A stretch of DNA of 64,000 nt from Vibrio crassostreae 9ZC13. Its GTDB lineage: Bacteria; Pseudomonadota; Gammaproteobacteria; Enterobacterales; Vibrionaceae. The first letter of the stretch is position 1. The number at the start of each line of letters is the position of its first letter. Shown one piece after another: positions 11,392 through 22,425 of this stretch. The notes under the pieces were generated by a model. The model was not told the DNA's origin, did no database searches, and saw only the letters and a list, made by a program, of their open reading frames with translations. Location of the stretch: positions 62,001 through 126,000 of the forward strand of contig NZ_AJYZ02000019.1 of assembly GCF_000272045.2 (NCBI RefSeq), given 5' to 3'. Position numbers and translations under genes: made by a program.

Positions 11392-12391
11392 TGTTTCTCC
11401 TAATGGCTAACAGCATAAATGCGAAGAACATTGCCGCCGACAGTGGCCATACAAACCACTCTTGTTGCGGTCGCCAGATCTTAGTGGCGTTCGTCACGGG
11501 CTCTAACTGGTTAATGGTGTCGTAAATCGTCGCTAACTCTTTGCTGTCACGCGCTCGGAAGTACTGACCGCCGGTGCGTTTGGCAATTTCTATTAGTGTA
11601 CGTTCATCCAAGTCTTGAGCAGTATTGACTTTGCGCGTCATGAAGAACTCTTTGACCATCATCTCGCCTGCACCGACACCCACGGTGTAAATCGTCGCGT
11701 CGTATTTCTGTGCAATATCCGCCGCTTCTAATGGGTCTAATACCCCGGCGGTATTACTGCCGTCGCTGAGTAGAATCATTACACGTTGGGGCGCATCGCT
11801 ATCGACAAAGGTTTTGGTGGCAAGACCAATACCATCACCAATCGCGGTTTGAGTACCAATCAGTTTTAACACCGCTTGATTGAGCTGTTGTGAAAGCGTA
11901 TCTCTATCTAGCGTAAGCGGGGTCTGCAAGTAGGCGTGATCAGCAAATAGTACCAATCCGACTCGGTCACCTTTACGACGCTCAATAAAGTCACTCAACA
12001 CGCGTTTCACCGCCGACAAGCGGTCGATGTATTCGCCATTGAACTGCATGTCTTCTTGGCTCATCGAATAGGAGAGGTCGACAACTAACATTAAATCACG
12101 ATGTTTCGGTTGAAACTCCACCGGTTCGCCATACCATACAGGGCGTGCGCTCGCCGTAACCAGCAGAAGCCAGATAATCACGGACAACGCCTTTGGTAAG
12201 CGACTGCTCGGTGTTTTGGTATTGCTGTCTTCTGGCAGAAATGGAAGTCTTAGGACATGGCTTGATTCTGACTTTGGTGAGAACAAGTAAACGAGCAACG
12301 GCAGTGGCGCGATGAAGAACATCCACCACCAAACGAACTCGATGTTTAGCAAGTCCCCGCTTAGAAACATAGGGCTTAGAAAATCACTCAT
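11384..12391 (-). CDS. batA: BatA-like VWA membrane protein
   Basis: The 335-residue inner-membrane protein has two membrane segments near the N-terminus (EFVWWWMFFIAPLPLLVYLF and LSVIIWLLLVTASARPVW), a VWA domain with a complete MIDAS (LVVDLSYSMS, then the Thr in QTPLTLD and the Asp in LLSDGSNTAG) and a C-terminal membrane anchor (WFVWPLSAAMFFAFMLLAI). The ATG at 12391 overlaps the previous gene (ATGAGTGA) and follows GAGG; an upstream in-frame start at 12442 lies fully inside the neighbouring gene and is less likely. It probably binds a divalent metal through the MIDAS and works with MoxR. Confidence 0.9.
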
Positions 12392-12869
12392 AAAGACCTC
12401 GCTTAGGAGGAAGGGCTTTACGAAGCCAAGTTTCGCAATCATTAACTAATTGTTGTTGAGCCTTTTTCTGTTCGTCGTTCATTAGGGCTACATCTTGATA
12501 GAGCGCTTGTTGCCACTGGGATTGTTTTGCTACAAATAACGGCTTCGCCAATTGCGCATCTAAGAACTTCAACCAATCATCACCAGACAAACCTGCAATT
12601 TTTTCACGAGGGAAATAGCTCAGTGCTGCTTGACGAAGGATGCGTTGTGCTTTGCTCGGAGACAAGCCATCTTGGGACTGACTATTACTAAAGTAAGACA
12701 GCGCTTCTTGTTTCGCCTGTTGATTGTTTTTTCTACGTTTTAGAATGAAAAACACCAAGGCAATCAGGAAAATGGCTGTGATAATGACTGCCCACCAACC
12801 CCACGCCAAAGGCCACCAAGTCGGGGCGTCTGGCGCAATCACCGGACTTAAATCTAAGGGCTGTTTCAT
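12384..12869 (-). CDS. DUF4381 family membrane protein of the Bat operon
   Basis: A 161-residue protein with a single membrane segment (WWAVIITAIFLIALVFFIL, about residues 26-44) and a cytoplasmic helical domain containing ALSYFPREKIAGLSGDDWLK and ending in KALPPKRG. This is the DUF4381 pattern that sits between the DUF58 and batA genes in proteobacterial MoxR operons. The four-base ATGA overlap with the DUF58 gene and the overlap with batA indicate translational coupling. No enzymatic motif is present. Confidence 0.8.
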   Translation of the reverse strand: MKQPLDLSPVIAPDAPTWWPLAWGWWAVIITAIFLIALVFFILKRRKNNQQAKQEALSYFSNSQSQDGLSPSKAQRILRQAALSYFPREKIAGLSGDDWLKFLDAQLAKPLFVAKQSQWQQALYQDVALMNDEQKKAQQQLVNDCETWLRKALPPKRGLYE

Positions 12870-13792
12870 GACTGAACTCCTGATATCTGGCTCATGAGTG
12901 ACTGCGCACTCGACAGCGAGCTATAAGGTATCGCGAGAGATAACCCCATCTGTTGCAGCTGCTGTTTCTTAAGCGAAAAAGCATGGTTAAGCTTTTGCTT
13001 TTCTTTATTAGAAGAGAAATTAAACCATTGAGTTTTGCTGCCATCGGTGACCTGTTTAGAGCCTTTATAGGTGGTTTCACCTTGCTCTAGCGGGTCGTAG
13101 AAATGCACCAGACGTACTCTGTTGTGTCGGCGAATTTGACTGATAAGTGAGTAGTCACTTTCTTGGTAGCGCACAAAGTCACTGAGCATAATAATATCGC
13201 TTCCTTTAGGGCAAAGCTGGTGCAGAGATTTCAGCCCATGCTCTAAGGTTGTGTCATTATGATTGTCGTGATGAGTCAGCGCTGCATTATTGATTTCTAT
13301 GACTTTTTGCAAAATACGCAGTGGAGCATGGTTGCTTGCACTTGGCTTAATCTCAATGACCTCTTTGCCAGTATCGATCACCGCGCCAATTCGATCTTTT
13401 TGAGCCACAGTAAGCCAGCACAGTTGGCTAGCAAAGTGTGCAAGTTGAACCGATTTCAGCAACAAGGTTGAGCCGAAAATCATACTGCTTGATAGATCCA
13501 AGAATAAAATGACAGGCTGTTCTCGTTCTTCAGAGAAAAGTTTGGTATGCGCTTTGCCCGTTCTGGCTGTTACACGCCAATCAATGCTGCGAATGTCATC
13601 TCCCGCTTGATATTGACGAACTTCAGAGAAATTCATCCCGCGACCTTTACGGTTGCTCTCGTGTTGGCCGTTAAGCTGTGACCAAAGGCTCTTGGCGGGA
13701 GGCAACCAGCGAACAGACTGCGCTTTGTATTGCAGCAGCTCATCCAGATTTAACGTGACGCCGTCACTATGGTTGGGTAGTTGATTATTCAT
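12866..13792 (-). CDS. DUF58 domain protein (VWA-like), MoxR partner
   Basis: The 308-residue cytoplasmic protein has the DUF58 hallmark RSIDWRVTARTGKAHTKLF followed by a VWA-like strand with FLDLSSSM and, later, IIMLSDFVRY. AGGGAT seven bases before ATG 13792 supports this start rather than the in-frame TTG at 13816, which overlaps moxR. The family accompanies MoxR ATPases in essentially all Bat/MoxR loci and is thought to pass conformational change from MoxR to the VWA membrane partners (inference). Confidence 0.9.
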   Translation of the reverse strand: MNNQLPNHSDGVTLNLDELLQYKAQSVRWLPPAKSLWSQLNGQHESNRKGRGMNFSEVRQYQAGDDIRSIDWRVTARTGKAHTKLFSEEREQPVILFLDLSSSMIFGSTLLLKSVQLAHFASQLCWLTVAQKDRIGAVIDTGKEVIEIKPSASNHAPLRILQKVIEINNAALTHHDNHNDTTLEHGLKSLHQLCPKGSDIIMLSDFVRYQESDYSLISQIRRHNRVRLVHFYDPLEQGETTYKGSKQVTDGSKTQWFNFSSNKEKQKLNHAFSLKKQQLQQMGLSLAIPYSSLSSAQSLMSQISGVQS

Positions 13793-13802
13793 GCGCGTAT
13801 CC

Positions 13803-14759
13803 CTATGCGCTGCCAACCAATGAAATAAGGTGTGCGATCACTTGGTTTGCGGTGACACCTTCAGCTTGTGCGTGGTAGCTGCGCAGTAGACGGTGGCGTA
13901 ACACAGGGAATGCCATCGCTTGAACGTCTTGTGGCGTGACGTAATCTCGTCCTGCAAGCCAAGCGTGAGCGCGGGCACAACGGTCTAACGCAATGGTTGC
14001 ACGCGGGCTGACACCCATGTCTAACCATTGATCAAGTTGGTCACTGTATTGCTTAGGTTGGCGAGTCGCCATAACCAGTCTGATGATGTACTGCTCAATG
14101 GTGTCTGCCATGTGAATGTTGAGCACTTCTTGGCGCGCTTCAAAGATCGTTTGCTGAGATATCTGTTGTGGCTGAGCTGATTCGTTACCTTGAGCCTCAC
14201 CACGGTTGAGTCGTAAGATCTCAAGCTCGCTTTCCATATCTGGGTATTCAACCTCTAGGTGAAGCAAGAATCGGTCTAACTGAGCTTCCGGTAGCGGGTA
14301 AGTCCCTTCTTGTTCAATTGGGTTCTGTGTTGCCATTACCAAGAACAACTCAGGCAGCGCATAGGTTTTTCGACCGGCAGTTACTTGTTTCTCTGCCATT
14401 GCTTCCAGCATTGCCGCTTGAACTTTCGCCGGAGCTCGGTTGATCTCATCCGCTAGAATCAGCGAGTTGAAAATCGGGCCTGATTGGAAAGTGAACTCCC
14501 CAGTCTCAGGACGGAAGATGTCGGTACCCGTCAAATCAGCAGGTAACAGATCGGGAGTGAATTGAATGCGGTGGAAGTGACCCTCAACACAATCAGCCAA
14601 TGATTTTACTGCGCGAGTTTTTGCTAAGCCGGGAGGTCCTTCAACGAGGATATGACCATCCGCTAAAAGGGCGATCATCAGTTGCTTAACTAGCTCTTTT
14701 TGACCAATGATTTGAGACTCTAGATAGTTTTGAAGGACTTCGAAATTTGTTTTGTGCAT
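13803..14759 (-). CDS. MoxR family AAA+ ATPase
   Basis: First gene of the Bat operon, 318 residues. Walker A is GPPGLAKT (about residue 40), the RIQFTPDLLPADLTGTDIFR insert is diagnostic of MoxR, Walker B is LILADEINRA, and sensor 1 lies in FLVMATQNPIEQEG. A C-terminal lid with the RATIALDRCARAHAWLAGR segment follows. MoxR proteins act as chaperone-like ATPases on VWA partners, here most likely the products of the five downstream genes. The promoter should lie in 14760-15215. Confidence 0.95.
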   Translation of the reverse strand: MHKTNFEVLQNYLESQIIGQKELVKQLMIALLADGHILVEGPPGLAKTRAVKSLADCVEGHFHRIQFTPDLLPADLTGTDIFRPETGEFTFQSGPIFNSLILADEINRAPAKVQAAMLEAMAEKQVTAGRKTYALPELFLVMATQNPIEQEGTYPLPEAQLDRFLLHLEVEYPDMESELEILRLNRGEAQGNESAQPQQISQQTIFEARQEVLNIHMADTIEQYIIRLVMATRQPKQYSDQLDQWLDMGVSPRATIALDRCARAHAWLAGRDYVTPQDVQAMAFPVLRHRLLRSYHAQAEGVTANQVIAHLISLVGSA

Positions 14760-15215
14760 TTTGGACTCTCTGGGTATCCATTTGATTTTTATTTTGAGTA
14801 TTGGTCACTGATTTCGAGGAAAAAGTTCCAGTACATTTGCGTAATTTATTTTTTCAAAATTGGAAATATTTACAAGTGGTTAGCTAAAAAAATCGTTAGG
14901 TTGTGATTATTACTATATCAATTGGTTTTTATATACAAAAGCTCGGCGGTGGGGAGTGGTTTGAGTTCGGTTGGGTCTCAGGGGGTGAGAACTAAAATTG
15001 ACTCTCGACAATGCGGTATTTGCTTAGTTAATTCATGCTCAAGGTGAATATTTCTAATTGTTACATCATATTTGCAGTTTTTTGAGAAGAAAGTCTCTAG
15101 TTTTATTGGTTGTGGCCGATACATCACTCAGATTGTGCATTGCTTGTTGGAGTGCACTAAAAAAGTCCTGTTCAGGGTATACCAATAACGAGCGATTCTT
15201 TTTAAAGGTCCAAAT
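14760..15215. other. Divergent promoter region between moxR and a chemoreceptor gene
   Basis: A 456-base AT-rich gap. The only distinctive stretch is G-rich on the plus strand (about 14945-14985, with runs GGGG, GGG and GGGGG). No reading frame here has coding character; a minus-strand frame at 15066-15320 overlaps the chemoreceptor and has no support. Confidence 0.6.
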
Positions 15216-17132
15216 ATGTTTAAAACTAACTCTCTGAGTATCAAGCAAAAAGTTGTACTTGGAATTACCTTTGCGGTTCTTGCATCGACAGTGATTGTCG
15301 GCGCAATGGCACAACAACAAGCAAGAGATGTATTAAGTCATCGATTGATCGATATTGAACTTCCAGGAATGCTAGAGCGAATCAATGGTGAAATTGACCG
15401 AGAAGTCTCTCAGCTATTACTAGCGGCGGAGCAAATTGCTTCAAATGAATTTATTTCTGATGCTATCGAATCGACCGATCGCGATCCGGCACTAGAAAAT
15501 AAACTGGTGAAACAGCTGAACAATGTTCGTAACCAGTATCAGTTGAACGATGCCTCAGTGGCGAACCGTCAAACTGCTTACTACTGGAACCAAAATGGTT
15601 TCCTGCGTCAGTTAAACCAACAGCAAGATGGTTGGTTCTTTGGCTTTACGCAATCTGGACAGCCGACCATGGTGAGCATGTTCCAAGAAGCCAATGGCGA
15701 AGTGAAGATGTTTGCTAACTACCAACAGCCTTCTGGTTTGGCTATGTCTGGTCTATCAAAGTCGATGGATGACATGGTTAACCTGCTGAACGGTTTCAAG
15801 ATTGAAAATACCGGTTTTGTCTTCTTAACCGATAGCCAAGGTGATGTTCAAATTCACCGTGAGCGTTCTCGCAGTGACTCTTCACTTCAACAACTTTACG
15901 GTCCTCAAGCAAGCCAACTACTGAACAAGTCGGGCTTCAACCTGATTACTACAGAAAGCCAAGGCCAAGAGCTGTTCGTGGCGAGCTTGTATGTGTCTTC
16001 AATGGACTGGTTCGTTATTGGTGTGGTACCAACCGGTGAAGTGTTTGCTGAGCTTGATGCGACTGCGCAGAAGATGCTGATCATGACTGCGGTTGTGGCG
16101 TTAGTCTTTATCCTAATGGGCGTAGTTCTGGCGAACAGCATTACTCAACCGATCAAGCTTTTGGCTAAGCGTTTCGGCGACTTAGGTGAAGGCGACGGTG
16201 ACCTTGCACAGCGTATCGAAGTGAAAGGCAACGATGAAATTGCACAGCTTTCAAAAGGCTTCAACGGATTCATTGAAAAGATTCACGAGTCGATGAAAGA
16301 GGTGTGTTCGACAAGCCAAGCGCTTCAAGTGGCGGCAGAGAGTGTTTCTAGCAAAGCCCACATCACCCACGACAACAGCCAAGAACAGCGCGACCAAACG
16401 CTTCAAGTGGTGGCTGCAATTAACCAAATGGGTATGACCATCAGCGAGATTGCATCGAACGCGGCAACCGCAGCAGAAACGGCAACTCAAGCTTCAGGCA
16501 ATACGGAAGTAGGCCGCTCTGTGGTGAACAAAGCAAAAGACGCGATCAGTCGTTTGGCGCAAGATATTGAAAGCACGGGTCAGGTAGTAGAGCAACTGGC
16601 TTCTACAACTCAAGACATCGGTTCTATTCTGGGTGTTATTCGTGATATTTCAGAGCAAACTAACTTACTTGCACTGAACGCTGCAATTGAAGCCGCCCGT
16701 GCTGGTGAGCAAGGTCGTGGTTTTGCGGTTGTAGCGGATGAAGTACGTAACCTAGCAAGCCGTACCGCAGATTCAACGGAAGAGATTCAAAAGATGATCA
16801 ACCAACTGCAAAGCGATGCTAAAGATGCGGTAACGGCAATGAGTGCGGGTAAGGTGATTACCCTTGAAGGTGTATCGGCTTCGGATGAAGCGGTAGACGT
16901 GCTGAGTGGCATTTCAGACCGTATCGTTGATATCACAGACCGTAACACTCAAGTGGCAACGGCAACGGAAGAGCAATCAACCGTAGTTCACACCATCAAC
17001 CAGAATATTGAAGAGATTAACGCAATCAACGAAGTGACAACGGGCACGGCTGAGCAACTTGCTGAAGCGAGCCAAGAGCTTCGTGATCTATCGTCTCGTC
17101 TAGATAAGATGGTTGGTTCATTTAAGCTTTAA
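15216..17132 (+). CDS. Methyl-accepting chemotaxis protein with dCache-type sensor
   Basis: A complete 638-residue chemoreceptor. Membrane segment 1 is about residues 12-32, the large periplasmic region of about 250 residues has the dCache pattern ([20 protein letters not shown], later [19 protein letters not shown]), membrane segment 2 is [20 protein letters not shown], then HAMP ([20 protein letters not shown]). The signalling tip ([32 protein letters not shown]) is intact. There is no CheR-binding pentapeptide at the C-terminus (ends MVGSFKL). AAAGG lies upstream of the ATG. It would report ligand occupancy to CheA; the ligand is unknown, though dCache domains often bind amino acids. Confidence 0.95.
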   Translation: MFKTNSLSIKQKVVLGITFAVLASTVIVGAMAQQQARDVLSHRLIDIELPGMLERINGEIDREVSQLLLAAEQIASNEFISDAIESTDRDPALENKLVKQLNNVRNQYQLNDASVANRQTAYYWNQNGFLRQLNQQQDGWFFGFTQSGQPTMVSMFQEANGEVKMFANYQQPSGLAMSGLSKSMDDMVNLLNGFKIENTGFVFLTDSQGDVQIHRERSRSDSSLQQLYGPQASQLLNKSGFNLITTESQGQELFVASLYVSSMDWFVIGVVPTGEVFAELDATAQKMLIMTAVVALVFILMGVVLANSITQPIKLLAKRFGDLGEGDGDLAQRIEVKGNDEIAQLSKGFNGFIEKIHESMKEVCSTSQALQVAAESVSSKAHITHDNSQEQRDQTLQVVAAINQMGMTISEIASNAATAAETATQASGNTEVGRSVVNKAKDAISRLAQDIESTGQVVEQLASTTQDIGSILGVIRDISEQTNLLALNAAIEAARAGEQGRGFAVVADEVRNLASRTADSTEEIQKMINQLQSDAKDAVTAMSAGKVITLEGVSASDEAVDVLSGISDRIVDITDRNTQVATATEEQSTVVHTINQNIEEINAINEVTTGTAEQLAEASQELRDLSSRLDKMVGSFKL

Positions 17133-17173
17133 TCCCTTTAAGCTGTAGCATGGCTTACAAAGATACATAAACT

Positions 17174-17214
17174 AAGAGCTGGATTCATTTAATCGTGAAT
17201 TCAGCTCTTTTTAT
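17174..17214 (+). terminator. Terminator of the chemoreceptor gene
   Basis: AAGAGCTGGATTC (17174-17186) pairs with GAATTCAGCTCTT (17197-17209) with one G-U wobble and is followed by TTTATTT. Confidence 0.85.
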
Positions 17215-17340
17215 TTACGTGCTTGTTTTCTTCTAACTGACGTTCGCTTGATCTGGTTTCGGGCTTTGCACTCAATCGCCCTAGCATCATAGGGCGTAAA
17301 TGAGTAAAATCTCGTTAGGTTTAATATTTAGGTAAGTATC

Positions 17341-17541
17341 ATGAGCGATTTTGAAAAAGAACTAGAGCAGATGACTCAAGAGATGGGCGATGAGCCTGAG
17401 GTGAAACTGCCATCACTTGAAGAGCAAAAAGCAATTGTTGCTGAGTTCAAGCGACTAGAGGCGGAAGGCAAACTGACTCCTGAAGTGTTAGAGAAGCATT
17501 TTGGCCAGTTCAACAAACAGAATGATACGCCAATTCACTAA
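17341..17541 (+). CDS. Small acidic hypothetical protein (66 aa)
   Basis: A 66-residue, strongly charged protein without a signal or membrane segment: MSDFEKELEQMTQEMGDEPE, then a helical block KAIVAEFKRLEAEGKLTPEV. Its codons match the neighbouring genes, it starts with ATG shortly after a GGTAAG sequence and is followed by a strong terminator, so it is very likely a real, independently transcribed gene. I do not recognise a function. Heptad-like acidic helices suggest a soluble protein-binding or regulatory role, but that is only a guess. Confidence 0.75.
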   Translation: MSDFEKELEQMTQEMGDEPEVKLPSLEEQKAIVAEFKRLEAEGKLTPEVLEKHFGQFNKQNDTPIH

Positions 17542-17612
17542 GTTGATTTAGACAGGTTTCATGTCTGAAAGAAGTGATATTAGCGGTTGGGTTCATAGCC
17601 TAACTAACAGAT

Positions 17613-17641
17613 AAAGGTCTAGCGCTTGCTAGACCTTTTTT
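17613..17641 (+). terminator. Terminator after the 66-aa gene
   Basis: AAAGGTCTAGC (17613-17623) pairs perfectly with GCTAGACCTTT (17628-17638) around GCTT, followed by more T. Confidence 0.88.
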
Positions 17642-17731
17642 ATTGCCGCTAGCGAAAGACCGAGTGGCTGACTCATGAACTATTCAATGTAAGTGAAACT
17701 CGTATCCAACACATAAAAATATCCAGCACAT

Positions 17732-17764
17732 AAAAAAATCCCCCTTACTGAGTAAGAGGGATTT
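17732..17764 (-). terminator. Terminator of malK
   Basis: On the minus strand AAATCCCTCTTACT (17764-17751) pairs, with one mismatch, with AGTAAGGGGGATTT and runs into a T tract (A tract at 17732-17738 on the plus strand). It lies 36 bases after the malK stop. Confidence 0.85.
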
Positions 17765-17799
17765 GATATGGGCAAGTTATATCCTAAAAGGCTAAGCGA

Positions 17800-18912
17800 T
17801 TAGTCTGTGCCGTATTCTTTGTACAAACGACGACATGCGCGGCCATCGCTGTGGAACAGGTGACAACGGTGCGCTGGAATACCAATCGCCAACTTGTCAC
17901 CTGATTCGATTTTCAACGTGTCTGGCTGGCGATAGATAACATCAGCATCGGCACTTTCAAGGTTTAGGTAAACCTGAGTTTCGTTACCTAGTTTCTCTAC
18001 CATCATCACGTCAGCTTCAATCGTCGCGTCACCTGATTCAGCAGACATCAAGTGTTCAGGGCGAATACCCAGAGACATACGATCGCCAGCATTGACAGTC
18101 GTACCATCAACAGGGATCCAGAAAGTCATGCCATTAGAAAGTTGTACCAATACGCGTTCTGCTTCAGCTTGTTCAATGTGTACCGACATGAAGTTCATCT
18201 TCGGTGAGCCAATAAAGCCAGCAACGAAACGGTTTTGAGGGTAGTGGTAAAGGTCAAGCGGCTTACCGACTTGAGATACATAACCACCATCAAGAACAAC
18301 GATCTTATCCGCCATTGTCATCGCTTCCACTTGGTCGTGGGTAACGTAGATCATGGTACAACCCAGTTGACGCTGTAGCTTGGTGATTTGCGAACGCATT
18401 TGAACACGTAGCGCGGCATCTAGGTTTGATAAAGGCTCATCAAGTAGGAATACGTTTGGTTGAGAAACCAGAGTACGACCAATCGCAACACGTTGACGTT
18501 GACCACCAGAAAGCGCTTTAGGTTGGCGCTCAAGAAGGTGACCAAGCTGAAGGATTTCTGCCGCATGTTCAACGCGTTTGTCGATCTCAGCTTTATTTGC
18601 GTTTGCTAGCTTAAGACCGAAAGACATGTTGTCGTATAGGTTAAGGTGAGGGTAAAGCGCATAAGACTGGAATACCATACCTACGCCACGCTTTGACGGT
18701 TCAACGTCATTCATGCGTTGGTCGCCAATGTACAAATCACCAGACGTAATGTCTTCTAGACCTGCGATACAACGTAATAGCGTCGATTTACCACAACCTG
18801 ATGGTCCAACGAATACTACGAATTCACCTTCGTTGATGTCTAAGGTTACGTCCTTAGAAATCTGTACATCACCATATGATTTATAAACGTTTTTTAACGT
18901 GACACTCGCCAT
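17800..18912 (-). CDS. malK: Maltose/maltodextrin ABC transporter ATPase MalK
   Basis: Energises maltose uptake through MalFG. The 370-residue protein has Walker [10 protein letters not shown] (residues 36-44), signature LSGGQRQRV, Walker [14 protein letters not shown], switch His in [11 protein letters not shown], and the C-terminal regulatory OB-type domain ([14 protein letters not shown]). In enteric bacteria this domain also binds MalT and represses it in the absence of transport. Transcribed divergently from malEFG across a 664-base regulatory region, as in E. coli and Vibrio. Length is typical. Confidence 0.97.
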   Translation of the reverse strand: MASVTLKNVYKSYGDVQISKDVTLDINEGEFVVFVGPSGCGKSTLLRCIAGLEDITSGDLYIGDQRMNDVEPSKRGVGMVFQSYALYPHLNLYDNMSFGLKLANANKAEIDKRVEHAAEILQLGHLLERQPKALSGGQRQRVAIGRTLVSQPNVFLLDEPLSNLDAALRVQMRSQITKLQRQLGCTMIYVTHDQVEAMTMADKIVVLDGGYVSQVGKPLDLYHYPQNRFVAGFIGSPKMNFMSVHIEQAEAERVLVQLSNGMTFWIPVDGTTVNAGDRMSLGIRPEHLMSAESGDATIEADVMMVEKLGNETQVYLNLESADADVIYRQPDTLKIESGDKLAIGIPAHRCHLFHSDGRACRRLYKEYGTD

Positions 18913-19576
18913 CTAGCTTGTCCTCGATCGATCAAATTTTAAGTTTTACTGCTTATCATTATAAGAAATTTTTGGGTCAGCAGTAACTGTAGGAATTGGT
19001 AAGTATTGAGTGAGTAAGAAAAAAGTGGGTGAGACTTGGCTTCTTTAACCAAGCCCACCCGTCATAGCCAAACTGATGCCCATTTCCCCCACATCCAGCT
19101 AAACCTCCCCCGTGATTCAATCACAGATTTAGCTCGATGCTAATATAAGACACCAGCGGGCAGTGAAGCCAACTAAATGAACAGTGCGGTTACACATGAC
19201 ATTCGCTGGTAAAGGGTTCTTACTATCCACTCTTGGATGAATGCAGTTTCGGTGAATTGGCGTAAGGGTACATCCTCCTAATGGAAAATTAACTAGGGGG
19301 AGTAGGAGGGGAGGAGTAGATAAATGGGGTTATTAATAATTGGCGATCCAGTTCAAATAAATCCACCGCGTAACGGTGATGTTGATCACGATGAGTATAC
19401 GTTTTGTGATTGCAGTCTCTAATCTGACCGGATGGCGATCACGAATTTAAGCCATAATAGCTAGGGCGTAGTGGCTAGGATGATGAGCTAGGGTCTGTTT
19501 TCTCAGATCATAACCTCCGAAAACTGGCTCGTCTTGGTAGATGTGCCCTACGTATAAATATAAAAAGGATATTCAC
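18913..19576. promoter_or_regulatory. malK/malE divergent control region with MalT-box-like motifs
   Basis: The MalT consensus is GGGGAKGAGG with core GGAKGA. GGGGAGGAGT at 19308-19317 matches nine of ten positions. Other cores are GGATGA at 19235-19240, GGATGA at 19478-19483 and, on the minus strand, GGAGGA at about 19272-19277. A 13-base palindrome GTGATTCAATCAC (about 19112-19124) resembles a CRP site but has a five-base instead of six-base spacer. Clustered MalT motifs in a divergent malK/malE region fit MalT activation in both directions. No malT gene is in the window. Confidence 0.6.
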
Positions 19577-20761
19577 ATGAAAAACGCTCTAAGCGCTGTA
19601 GCTCTAGGTACAATAGTTGCTCTGGGTTCTTTTGGTGCAAATGCTGCTATCGAAGAAGGACAACTAACAATCTGGGTAGGTGGTGACAAAGCTTATGAAG
19701 GCATGGCTGAAGTAGGTAAACGCTTCGAAGAAGATACTGGTGTTAAAGTAACCGTCGCTTTCCCTGACAAGCTAGAAGAAAAATTCCCTCAAGTAGCAGC
19801 AGCTGGCGATGGCCCAGACATGATCTTCTACGCACATGACCGTTTTGGCGGCTATGCAGAAGCGGGACTTCTTGTTGATATCAAACCTTCTAAAGAAACT
19901 AAAGAAGGTATCGTAGACTTCGCATGGGATGCTGTTTCATACGAAGGTAAAACAATCGCATACCCTGTTGCTGTTGAGTCAGTTTCTCTAATTTATAACA
20001 AAGCGCTTGTTCCTAACCCACCTAAGTCTTGGGAAGAAATCCCAGCACTTGATGCTGAACTTAAAAAAGACGGCAAGAAAGCAATCATGTGGCCTCTACG
20101 TGGCGGCGCTTACTTCACATGGCCTTTACTTGCAGCTGACGGCGGTTACGCATTCAAACAGACTGCAGAAGGTTACGACATTAAAGATGCGGGCGTAGCG
20201 ACTGACGGTGTTCAGAAGTCTCTAGGTTTCATCGAGAAGATGGTACAAGACAAAGTTATCTCTGCAGACATGGATTACTCAGTAGCTGAGTCTGAATTCG
20301 TTGCAGGTAACGTTGCAATGACAATCAACGGCCCTTGGGGTTGGGAAAACATCAAGAAAGCTGGCGTAGATTACGGCGTAACAACTTTACCTAAGTTCAA
20401 CGGTAAAGCGTCTAAACCTTTCGTTGGTGTATGGGCAGGTGGTATCAGCACTGCGTCTCCAAACCGCGACCTAGCTGTTGAGTTCATGGAAAACTACCTA
20501 CTAACAGATGAAGGTATGAAGAGCCTGAACGACGACAAGCCACTAGGCGCTGTTGCTCTTAACTCTTTCCAACGTCAACTAGACAGCGATACTCGTATTG
20601 CAGCAACAATGGACAACGCGATGAACGGTGAAATCATGCCTAACATCCCTCAGTTCACAACATTCTGGTACAGCATGGAAGAAGCGATCGGCAACGTAGT
20701 TGACGGCCGTCAATCAGTAGACCAAGCACTAAAAGCTGCTGAAGGTCGTATGGTTAAGTAA
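19577..20761 (+). CDS. malE: Maltose/maltodextrin-binding periplasmic protein MalE
   Basis: High-affinity receptor for maltose and maltodextrins. From ATG 19577 (AAGGAT eight bases upstream) the product is 394 residues with signal peptide ending FGANA (residue 23). The mature protein starts [20 protein letters not shown], the sequence type of MalE, and carries the sugar-binding [11 protein letters not shown] and [11 protein letters not shown] segments. An upstream in-frame start at 19541 would add twelve non-signal residues and is rejected. It is separated from malF by a strong hairpin. Confidence 0.96.
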   Translation: MKNALSAVALGTIVALGSFGANAAIEEGQLTIWVGGDKAYEGMAEVGKRFEEDTGVKVTVAFPDKLEEKFPQVAAAGDGPDMIFYAHDRFGGYAEAGLLVDIKPSKETKEGIVDFAWDAVSYEGKTIAYPVAVESVSLIYNKALVPNPPKSWEEIPALDAELKKDGKKAIMWPLRGGAYFTWPLLAADGGYAFKQTAEGYDIKDAGVATDGVQKSLGFIEKMVQDKVISADMDYSVAESEFVAGNVAMTINGPWGWENIKKAGVDYGVTTLPKFNGKASKPFVGVWAGGISTASPNRDLAVEFMENYLLTDEGMKSLNDDKPLGAVALNSFQRQLDSDTRIAATMDNAMNGEIMPNIPQFTTFWYSMEEAIGNVVDGRQSVDQALKAAEGRMVK

Positions 20762-20780
20762 CACCCAGGCACTACCTTTT

Positions 20781-20815
20781 AAGGAGAGGGTAACCTCTCC
20801 TTACTTTTCTATTTT
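20781..20815 (+). terminator. malE-malF intercistronic hairpin
   Basis: AAGGAGAGG (20781-20789) pairs perfectly with CCTCTCCTT (20794-20802) across GTAA, a stable GNRA-type tetraloop, followed by a T-rich run. It should lower malFG expression relative to malE or stabilise the malE mRNA end, the role played by REP sequences in E. coli. Confidence 0.8.
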
Positions 20816-20842
20816 TTATCTATATCGCTAGCAGGTTCCTCT

Positions 20843-22414
20843 ATGCAGTCAGTTCAAGGTACAGATGCTATCCCAGCACCATCAAGCCTTCCAGGCAGTA
20901 AAAGCGTCTTCATTAAATGGGGGTTGCTTGGTAGCGTTGGCTTAATAAACGGCTACGCTACAATTCTAATGTATTCTCGCGGTGAGCTCGCTTTTGCGCT
21001 GCTTACAGTGATCTTAACGGCTTTGGCACTTTACATTTTTGGTAGTAAAAAAACTTACGCCCACCGTTATATTTACCCAGGTATTGCCGGAATGATCTTG
21101 TTCATTCTTTTCCCATTGGCATACACCGTAGGGCTTGCGTTTACTAACTACAGCGCGAAAAACCAACTTTCTCTAGAGCGCACTCAAACCGTTCTTTTAG
21201 ACCGTTCTTTCCAAAGCGGTGAGAGCTACCCATTTACTTTGTACAAGACAGATGACGGTCACCAGATCGTTGTAAAAGATGGCGATCAACTGTTAGCGAC
21301 TGACGTATTTTCTCTAGACAATATGACAGAAACAGAGATGGACCTATCTGTTATTGAGTCTGCGCAAGGTGAAAAAGAGAAGATCAAAGCGATCATTCAA
21401 AACCGAGCAGCAATCAGTGGTGTTGATTTCAATCTACCTGACGGTGGTGACATCCGCATGAGTGGCTTACGTAAGTTTGCTTCTGTTGCTCCGCTTTACA
21501 CGCTACAAGACGATGAAGAAACGTTAATCAACAATGAAACGGGTGAAGTTCTCAAGCCAAATATGGATGTGGGTTTCTACCAGCCTGTTGATGCAAATGG
21601 TGAGTTTACGGGTAATACCATCTCTCCAGGTTTCGTGGTTAGCATTGGTACGCATAACTTTGAGCGTGTATGGAAAGATGACGGCATTAAAGAACCGTTT
21701 ATCAGCATCTTTATTTGGACGGTTATCTTCTCGGTATGTACCGTAGCGTTCACGCTAGTTATCGGCCTTGTATTGGCTAACATCGTGCAATGGGAAGAGT
21801 TGAAAGGTCGTTCTATTTATCGTGTTCTACTGATTCTGCCTTACGCCGTACCCGCGTTTATCTCGATTCTTATCTTTAAGGGTCTATTCAACCAAAGCTT
21901 TGGTGAGATCAACATGGTGCTCGAGAATATCTTCGGCTTAAGCCCGAACTGGTTCTCAGACCCTATCTTAGCGAAAACCATGGTGTTGATGGTTAACACA
22001 TGGCTAGGTTTCCCTTACATGATGATTCTATGTATGGGTCTGCTTAAAGCGATTCCTGATGATTTATACGAAGCGTCAGCAATCGATGGTGCGAACTTCC
22101 TTGATAACTTCAAGCGCATTACGTTCCCATTGATGATTAAACCGCTTACACCGCTATTGATTGCAGCGTTTGCCTTTAACTTCAACAACTTCGTAATGAT
22201 TCAACTATTGACGAACGGTGGCCCGAACATGATTGGTACTTCTGAGCCAGCGGGTTACACAGACTTGCTTGTAAGCTACACGTACCGAATTGCATTCGAA
22301 GGCGGCGGCGGTCAAGACTTCGGTCTAGCAAGTGCTATCGCAACGCTTATCTTCCTATTGGTTGGTGCACTAGCGTTACTAAACCTTCGTTTCACTAAAC
22401 TGTCTCAAGATTAA
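20843..22414 (+). CDS. malF: Maltose ABC transporter permease MalF
   Basis: Inner-membrane subunit, 523 residues, a length typical of MalF with its long periplasmic P2 loop (here about residues 110-285, hydrophilic, following the third hydrophobic segment). The coupling EAA motif is [20 protein letters not shown]. The final segments contain the substrate pocket pattern [19 protein letters not shown]. It pairs with MalG and docks on MalK. The start ATG lies 82 bases after malE; malG follows after 11 bases. Confidence 0.96.
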   Translation: MQSVQGTDAIPAPSSLPGSKSVFIKWGLLGSVGLINGYATILMYSRGELAFALLTVILTALALYIFGSKKTYAHRYIYPGIAGMILFILFPLAYTVGLAFTNYSAKNQLSLERTQTVLLDRSFQSGESYPFTLYKTDDGHQIVVKDGDQLLATDVFSLDNMTETEMDLSVIESAQGEKEKIKAIIQNRAAISGVDFNLPDGGDIRMSGLRKFASVAPLYTLQDDEETLINNETGEVLKPNMDVGFYQPVDANGEFTGNTISPGFVVSIGTHNFERVWKDDGIKEPFISIFIWTVIFSVCTVAFTLVIGLVLANIVQWEELKGRSIYRVLLILPYAVPAFISILIFKGLFNQSFGEINMVLENIFGLSPNWFSDPILAKTMVLMVNTWLGFPYMMILCMGLLKAIPDDLYEASAIDGANFLDNFKRITFPLMIKPLTPLLIAAFAFNFNNFVMIQLLTNGGPNMIGTSEPAGYTDLLVSYTYRIAFEGGGGQDFGLASAIATLIFLLVGALALLNLRFTKLSQD

Positions 22415-22425
22415 GGAGCACGACA

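Noticed and set aside
15066..15320. 84-codon minus-strand frame overlapping the chemoreceptor start
   Set aside because: It overlaps a well-supported gene and has no ribosome site or family resemblance.
17221..17260. AACTGACGTT, part of the conserved Qrr small-RNA core
   Set aside because: Only ten bases match and the flanking Qrr stem and terminator are absent.
19112..19124. GTGATTCAATCAC as a CRP site for the maltose genes
   Set aside because: The spacer is five bases instead of six, so it is reported only as a palindrome.
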